A stretch of DNA of 64,000 nucleotides from Flabesymbios commensalis (lineage: Eukaryota; Annelida; Polychaeta; Terebellida; Flabelligeridae): positions 19,016,262 through 19,080,261 of the forward strand of contig OZ024907.1 of assembly GCA_964017125.1 (NCBI GenBank), written 5' to 3'. The notes beneath the pieces are model-generated. The model searched no databases. It saw nothing but the letters and a program-made list of their open reading frames with translations, and was not told the DNA's origin. Made by a program: the position numbers and the translations under genes. Shown one piece after another: positions 23,401 through 32,400 of the stretch (positions within the stretch are counted from its first letter, which is position 1; each line of letters begins with the position of its first letter).

Positions 23401-26400
23401 TAAAGCGTTGATCGATTCATTTTAGAGTGACAAAATTTATAATGCATCATTAACTCTGTGATTTTATAGTACTATCTTGTTCCAAACAGTTTGTATGTTA
23501 TTTGTGAAATGGGTACTTGATATTCCTGGCGGAAATCCCCATCCTTTCACTGCGGTCGGGATAGTACCCATAGAATCAGCAGTCGACTGGCTTTAAACTG
23601 CTACAGCCTCAAATTCACACCGTTAAATAAAGAAGAATTTACCATAATTTTTCAATCCAACGTTCCAATGTAAGCCATTAACATTGTTAGTGATGACATT
23701 TTAACGTTTGATTTTCTTAAAAAACGTCTTTTCCATTTACTTGGTGCTGGAAATTGCGTCAGCAATTCCAGCATCAAGTAAATGGAAACGTAATGTGGAT
23801 CCCAGCAGTGAAAGGATCATACTGCGTCCATGAAGGGATTGATTACCATACGGAAGTAGACAATAGAGCCTTCACAGGGTACTCCATAAGGGGTGATCTG
23901 GGTGCACTATGACGGCGGCGCGGTGCAGTTTACCCCTATCAGGTGCTCACACGTGAGTGAGGTAACAACAGATCTAGCTGGGTTGAGTCGGTGTAGCCAT
24001 GGGCATAGCAAAGACCATGGTGTAACATAGAGTTAACTCTATGGTGTAACCATGGAGTGAATTACTCCAGGGTGGAACCAAGGATACTTGAACTCCTTGT
24101 TGGAAATAAGGCTTTATTTAACATGGACATACTGATATTCATAACCACGGATGGTTTTAAACATATGCTAACAGTATATATACCATTCAGTCACATCTTA
24201 CTAATAACCACACAGTAAATGTGATCGCCTCAAGTACAAATAATGTTATTCTCACTAGTCACTGATGACATGACATGGCATGTGTGCATCGTTACTCATG
24301 CGTTATTCATGTCACATCATAACCTTACATTATTTTTTAAGTAAATTATTCAACAGTTTTGATTCTCGGGGCAATAATAACTAAGGGGATGATTTAAGTA
24401 GAAGATTTGAATGGCATTTTAACTGGCAAACCAATGTATTATATATCAATCATTCATTTGAAAAGGTTGTCATTTGGCCCGAGGCATCCTCTCAGTGTTG
24501 TTTGAGGCGGAAGCGGTGGGATGCTAAGGGCTGCTGTTAACCATAAGAGTGCGGAGCTATTCGTTTTAATTTTCAGTCGCTTGAAGCTGTGTCTCGCTAC
24601 CGCGATCCACAACTCCAAGTGACTGAAAATTACTTATATGTAAAATTAGGTCTCCTTGGAAGTATCTCAGTAGCGCAGGTTATTTAGACATTTCTTGTTA
24701 AAATTAGTCATTCAAGTGCTCATAAAAAAAACTATTACTTTAGTTGACATTAGTGCTGTGGGGGTTTTGGGGCTGGGCTGAGGAGAGCCGCTGAGTACAT
24801 CTGGTACATTAACCTGATGTTAGGACCAATGTAACAGTCCCCTTCTGTTTACCCTCCCAGAAATAGTGAGCCACCGGCACCAAGTCGGCTCAATGTTGGG
24901 CCGGCGTCTATGACGCCGGCCCAACATTGTGCCGACTTCGTGCTGCTCATGAGACACTAGACGTTGGTTTGATGCTGGTTTATCATACGCGGCGCTGGTC
25001 CAGTATTGGATGAGCATCTGTTGGTTCGCTGGGTGGGCTGCTGGGGAAATAAGAGACGCCAGTTATGAGTCAACGCGGGAGACGATGTGTGCCATCCCTG
25101 ACTGGTGCCTGCCCTGCCTACATGGGAAACGAACCCAGCGCTGCCTCAATGCTGGTACAGCGGCGATGGTGCCGGGCCAACATTGATGCAATGCTGGGCG
25201 CGTGTCTAATGTCGCCTTGTGTCCAATGTAGCCTTGTTGATCCCTATGGGAGGCGCGCCGCCACAGCCCTGTATCCCACAAACACGACCCCTCGAACCAA
25301 TGCTGTTTTAATGCTGGGCCACCGTCTGTGACGTCGGCACAACATTAAGCCAACATTTGGTACACCCAGGGGACAGGGGATTTATGTCTCAACTCAAAAC
25401 AGAGTTCTAAAGAGTTTGTTTTCCAGAGATATATCTCTAGTTGAACGTACTGAGGTCAAGATAGTTCATTTCCAGGTGTGAGATAAACAAATGTCAGGAA
25501 TGTAAAATACTAGACCTTGTGTCTTTTTTGGTGTATTCATTTAACATCGATGCAAATTCATTGCTCATGTTCTATACATCCAGAATGAAACATTGTATTT
25601 TCAAGTTGACATGGTTAAGAACAAGGAAGGATTAATTTACACTCGTGTTTTTCAATAAATCAAATGTTTTTTTATATGGGTTCCAATTCAAAGTTATTTC
25701 TGTCTATTTTAAACTTCAGTAAATAAATAATTATTTCGGCAATAAAATTGATATCATATGTGAGGAAGAAGACTGCATTGTTTGGAAAGAAATTGGTACA
25801 AAAATTAGACACGAGAGTTATATTTCCATATTTCTCATCCACGTGTCCTTAGCATTTAGTCAACTTTGAACTTGAATTAAGGTATCTCCCACTTTTTAAT
25901 GTGTGATATACAGCTTTTTCATTTCATTTTCTGGTGTTGTTTAGTATTTTGAGTTGTCAGTCAGTCATCCATCTTGGTCCTTATTGCTTCATCCACCGCG
26001 GCGTTTCCTCTAGATCCCGCTGTGATCTCGCTACCCTCCCACCGGGCGTGGCCCCACGCGAACTCATATAGACCCCCAGCAAACACGAACATTGAACCAA
26101 TGTTGTTTCAATGTTGGCCCACCGTTACCGACGCTGATCCAAGATTGAACCATCAGTGGTTTCCTGGCTACACCTGGTCATATGTTGTTTTAATGCTGGG
26201 CCAATGCAGGTGACAATGGGCCGTCGTCAACCCATCGTTTTTCTGATGTCTCTTTCCCATCCTGTTGACCACACCTGGTCAAAATCTAGACAATCTCTGA
26301 ACTGTCCATCAACGTTCTACCAACGTCTTAGATGTTGGTAGAACGTTAATGGAACTTGGTTTATACGTTGGCTGCTGCAGGCCCACCCAGATGGCCCACT

Positions 26401-29400
26401 CATCGCCGGAAAATGCCACCAATGCCTGCCCACCGGGCCTCCATCCCCCCCCCCCCCCCACCGGCACGCGTTCACACGCTACCGTGCTGGCCTTTTATGA
26501 AGAAATAAACGAAAATTCTACCGATTTATGATTCTGTATGAAAAGGACGCATTTATTGAACTAAAATTTCGGTTTTCAAAAGAATAGAGATATTTCCAAA
26601 TTGAAACATATTTTTTACATGTATATAATTGTTTTTTGAGTCGTTGTCAAAATGAGTTGGCCTATGATATATAGCTCTACTATAAAAAAAATGCTAATTA
26701 AATGCAATTTCCAGTTTTATTATACAAGAAAATTAAGATAGATTTCTCTAAACAATGAAGATAATTTCTCAGTAATTTATATATTCCACTTTTTTTATGT
26801 GGTATTTAGGATTCACTCTTGATTATACACGTGCATTGGAACTGCTCAAGTATGAAATTCCGCTTCTTGATATATATGCAATTATTGATAGTCCATATAT
26901 GCTCAGAAACCCCTTTGATATCTGGTCAGGGAAAGAAAACATTTAATAACACTCAATGCCCAGTCACTCCACTTGGTTTCATTTGTCCACTACTCACTTT
27001 ATACAGATTTATCTGGTGTTAACGTGTCACCCAAATGTCCATCCCTCTTATTTAATGATCATGTTTTATTTTGTTTCAGAAAAACGGGATAACATACATG
27101 CTAAACGTGAGCACTACATGTCCCCATCCAGCCTTCATTCAGGAGGGCCACTTCCTGCGCATTCCAGTCAATGACAACTACAGTGACAAACTATTACCCT
27201 ACTTCCAAGATGCATTCCAATTCCTAGGTGAGTCGATCTATCTGTATTATAACCTGTCAAAAGATATCCCAATTTGTGATATTAGGGTACAGCAAAGAGG
27301 CTATATAACCTCCTTGGGTAAAGCAAGTAAATCGATCCACCATGCAAAGGAATCGGACTTTGCCATTTGTGTGCGCATGCAGGCTAATCTGACTCACTGA
27401 CTCACAGACTAAAACATAGTCACTCCCATCTGTTAGTCTAAGGTCAAGGTCATGTCTAAGGTCATGATTTCTCTCATAAATATTAGGATAATTAAAAACG
27501 TCATTTAATTTGAAACTGTTCAGTTGAACGATTCGTCTCTACATGTCGCACAATATTTGCATTTGTGCAGTATTCATATTTTGCATTATGGCCTCCTGTG
27601 GCTGGCTTAATGTGATTGCGTAATAAGTGTCACTAGCCCATCACTGGCCATGCTAACACAACCCTCCAGATTAATTTCCCCAAAATCCTGCTATTCGCCC
27701 ATCCAATTCCGTTACATCACGGTCAACGTGCTGGTGGTCGTCCACGGCCATGCATCTAATCTTCAGCGATGCCCTGCCAGCAATACACGCCAGCCGAACG
27801 TTGGCACAGTGTTGGCACGACGTCTGCGACGTCGGGCCAACACTGTCGACGTCGGTTGTTCTCGATGTCCACTGCAGCCCAGACGTCTCCGAAAGTAACT
27901 GCCGCAAAAGCCGTTGTTTAACTTGACGGGATTAATTTGGCTTTGCTATCGGCGATTTATCTGATGAAACTGGCGCCAGACTGCACCCAGATGAGCTGTT
28001 CTCCGCACTTCTGGGGACTTGTCCAATCCTGCCGGAGACTTACAGGCGCGTATCCTGAAGTGATGTGCAATGTGCATTATGTGTCACTCACAAAAACACC
28101 CTCAAATCAACTTAGTTATGAGAAATCTTGAGTCTTTTTACTTGTTTTTTAACTTTTGCCACCAACAAAAAACAACCCTCATTTTTAAATCGAGCTTTAT
28201 TAATTGGCTAGTCCTCGATACGGATTAACTTCAATGTGTTATCCCTCACTCCTAGAACGCTGTCCATGTCGTTGACAAGGCGTCTATGAGCTGATAAGCA
28301 TCTTGGAAGCGGCCCTGAGTGGTTATTGATTTGCGTCCGTCTTGTCCGGGATGAGCGAATGAACCTACAAGATTGTCTTTTCTACATATCTACATCACAC
28401 ACTGACTACTGTGAGCAACGATACTAAGCCAGGTTGTGAATTGCGAACCTTCGTGTGCTAGTATGATCAGTTACATTTGTACATCGACACAGAGAAAAAA
28501 TCTAAAACATAATTGGATACCCCAGTACACGGACTAGCTAGATATTTTGTAAATTATCTGTTGCACGAACACTTTATAATTCCAATTTTACACTCGCTCA
28601 GCGTGTTATGTAACTTTTTCTAAATAGAGCGACATACCTGTAAAATTACACACACAAAATCTTTCGCTGTAATTGGATAATTGTGTTAAATTACAGAAAA
28701 AGAGGACTTGTTTATTGTAACTTATTTGTTTGAGGCTGGATCTGTTGTCGTCATCGACCCAGCCTTCCTCTGATCCAATTAGTGAACTATTTCAACGTAC
28801 GTCATTACATCAACAATTTACACAAGTTTGGAAAACGCCCTTTTAGCGTATTTCAACATTAGCAATCACGACACATGCGACCTAGAGGGATATATATATC
28901 CGTCTTGAGTGGACAATTAAATGACCAAACAGACACTTTTCACGTACTTATAGTTTCGTCTTTGGGCCACAACACACCAACTTTTTACAGGTGAAAATAG
29001 TTTATTTTTGAACAAAAGATGGTAAATATCAATAAATAATAATAAATATTCCTGCTCATTTAATAGCTTGAATACACATTTGCCAGTGAAAACCGTTAAA
29101 TGAGGTAATAAAATTAAGATGACGTTATGTAATTACAATGTCGCATTGTAATGGATCATTTTCGTGTTTATTCAGCCATATTTGGTGGTGAAGCTAATGA
29201 GTAAGTAATGAGTAAGGCGTTGTCACAAATCTTACGTAAATAGATAATAGCAAAATAAGCAGTCTACTGTGCAGTGTGTGATAATTGACACTTTGTCCAC
29301 ATGGCAGTTGAAAAAGTGTATCTGCCACTTTGTGAAGTCGCAGATACAACTCCCAAGGTGACAACTTGTGTGAAAACTGATAATTTTCTACAACTTCTCG

Positions 29401-32400
29401 TGACCGAAAGAATAATGTGTTTGATGTGAGACTGTCTTGTCTCGAGTTTGAATCCTGTATTTGACTGCTATATTCTACTTTATTTCTTCATCGTTCACAT
29501 GAGATTTTTGTTGCAGTTGAACCCCAATATTATGGAAATTAGCATAAATACCCACAAATCTATCCTACAAACTTAATGGAGCTTCATTAAAATTAATTGT
29601 TTCACCCCGGACACATACGTTTGACAATCAATGGTGAACATTGAAATTGAACATTAACCCTTACAGCGCGGGGATCGACTTTATCTGACTTTATCTGACG
29701 TCTGTAGACGTCAGATTCTCACGACTAAAGTCGATCCTCGCGCTGTAAGAGTAAAAATATTTCTAATGGCCGTAGACTCATAACATGGGTATTCAAATGA
29801 ATCGGAAAAAGCTAACTAAGACATTTATGATGATCGCAAATTGAAATAAACCCTTTGGTCTCTATGATTTTACAAAATTAATTCAGCGTTGTAAGAGTTA
29901 ATCATGTTAATCTGGTTCTCTCGGACTGGCCAGGGATTTATTACCTAATCGATTTGGTTAAGTATATTTTACTTGCACAACAGCTGCACAATAAATTCCT
30001 TCATGCAGTGTGTATTGATCACTGGTTTTAACCCTTGATGAATTCTGTATTTATATTTTTCATTCAGCATGTTTAGTTGAAACTGGAATTGCCAACGCAA
30101 TTTCCAGCTTCAACTGACGAAAAATATTTCTATTTATACTAAATAGACATGAGTTATTTGATTTAATAAACAGCCACAAAACAAATATTTAAATATTTTA
30201 CCAATTTCATTGGTATTTTGTTTATTTGGTTTGGAACTTGCTTGTAAACGGATATCTCAGCGTCTATAATACTACAGTTTATTTGGTTGGAAACTTGCTT
30301 GGAAAACAGCAGCACACAGGTTAACCTCAGAGGTGTCTGTAATGCCGTGAATATGATACCAACATACTGAGAGTCAAGCTGCTGATGAATATTCTAATAT
30401 TAGCATAATATTTGAAAATTTGCCCCCCAAGCTTTCATCAACTTTCCCCATTTGTCGTCAGTGGCATATTTGCCTAGCGTTATAAGGTGTGAATAATTAA
30501 TATGCAAATCTTTTGTGAGATAAGCGAGCAGAGCCAGGTGTTAAATGTCCGTATATAATGCCTTGTCACATCACAATACTGAACGAAATATAGTAAGACA
30601 TCATGCAATTGTGCAGAACTACTGGATATTCGACAGTTGCTGAATCATTCTGTCGTCTTTTGTTTTGATTAGGGCTTGAATTGAATACGAATTTTCCATC
30701 TTGAAAGGAAATGATATAAAGAAGTTTAAAGATATATATTTATTAACGACAGTGTGTTTGATAAATGTGAGGTTATTTATTTGTGGGGTTATTTATTTAT
30801 TTATGCACACATCTATAAGTCACGTGGTATATTTTATTAACATTTACTGGATAGAAAATGCCAAAATCATCATAATAAAGACGTTCTCGCCTTTCAGAAA
30901 TAATTGAGAAAAAATTATACTTGGACATTTTATTAAATCACTTTTCCAGGTGAATGCAATTATGAAGAAATGCGTGGGTGTTAAATGAGCTAATCGTGTT
31001 ATAACTGTATAATACCGTATATTCTGCGCTGTATAATATCAATATCTGATACTGCGGCATCGAATGTATCAGTATCTGGTATTGAAATCAGGCTGTTACT
31101 AGTACTGCCAGCGAGCACAAATCCAATGCTGGTTTAATGCTTGCCCATTGTCTACGACACTGGCCCAGCATTGAACCAACATTGGATCGCTGTGTCATTT
31201 TGATGTGTAGTACAGCAGTACCTTGTATTGATATTAGATCGCAGTGTAGTATTGGCTGGTTTATGCAGGGCAGCGCACATTATCGCTGGTGTTTGAGGGC
31301 CGATGTAGATATTGATTGCTCTCTAGTCTAGCTGTGTATGATTGTATGAGCCTGATGACTCATACCGCATTGTATAACTACCAGAGTAAGTGCTGAGAAG
31401 GGGGGGGGGTGATACGACCATAGCAATAAGTGCTGCTGCAGGGGAGGGTGGTGTAAATAGGTGCCGTGGGCCAAAGCCCCCATGACGATGACGGTGACGC
31501 AGTTGTCATGGTTTCCTTTAACATGGGTTCAATTGTCGGATGCTGGCAAAGTCAAGCTTATGTTTTAGCATTGTAAGCATATATTGTCTTCCTAAACCCA
31601 GTAACGTATGCTGGAAAATCCTTACATATAATTATTATGTCTCTATATTCATGTTCAAGGTAGCGTATAACAAACACCTGAAACCCTTGACTGCTTTCGT
31701 TTACATAACTCCTTATCTGGATGCTTGTTATATGCGCATAAAAGTACAAGATACATGTTCTGATTTATCATTTATCAAATATATTTATTTCCTAAGAAAT
31801 TAAATCCAACGAAAACAAAATGGCATTTGTTCTATCAATAGTTATCTTGATATCTTTTCAGCTCAACTCTGAGCTGAAAAGATATCCTGATAACTATTGT
31901 GAAACACAAATCACTCTAGGACTGTATGACTAGGTAAAGCGATAAGGGAGCTAGATATGAGAGTATGATGGGCGATAACAGAAATCATTACACATTTAGA
32001 CAAATATTAATGTGCAGCTAATGGGTCTCAAAATTTCAATTTCTGTTCATTATGTATAGATATTGACATCCCTTCTGAGTTCCAAACCGGTATATCTGGT
32101 GGATAAGTGTTTGTTTAGAAATATTCTTTTCTTCTTTATACCAGTAACTTAAAGTCTTTTATTGTTAAATATATCTTTTTCGCATATAAATATTCGTTTG
32201 GAACAAAAGGAAATACATGTCGATAACAAATGCCCGATTAGACGCTATTATCCGAAGGGACGATGTTATGAATTAGTTAAGAAGCAGCATGTCACTCCAG
32301 CAAACACCTTCACAGTAACACTATCCTCATGGCCTTTCTTTTCTCCGTAGATAGGCATTCATTTCACATGAAATCAATATAGACATGTTTTATGTAGAAC

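Larger units (their letters stand above)
9431..27079 (+). other. intron 2 of the DUSP gene (17.6 kb)
   Basis: The longest intron. It holds many repeats, listed separately, a CRE/AP-1 cluster near 11 kb and a GC-rich patch near 13.7 kb. Nothing recognisable was seen in 9431-10347, 11831-12450, 12531-13460, 14064-14996, 19781-21950, 22059-22982, 23189-23730, 25370-26074 or 26348-27079, which are AT-rich and apparently non-coding. The 117-codon frame at 21394-21747 is an AT-rich chance frame. Confidence 0.7.

Noticed and set aside
24881-25362. Cluster of regularly repeated palindromes considered as a CRISPR-like array
   Set aside because: Repeats are transposable palindromes of unequal spacing and orientation in a eukaryotic genome; no uniform spacers or cas genes.
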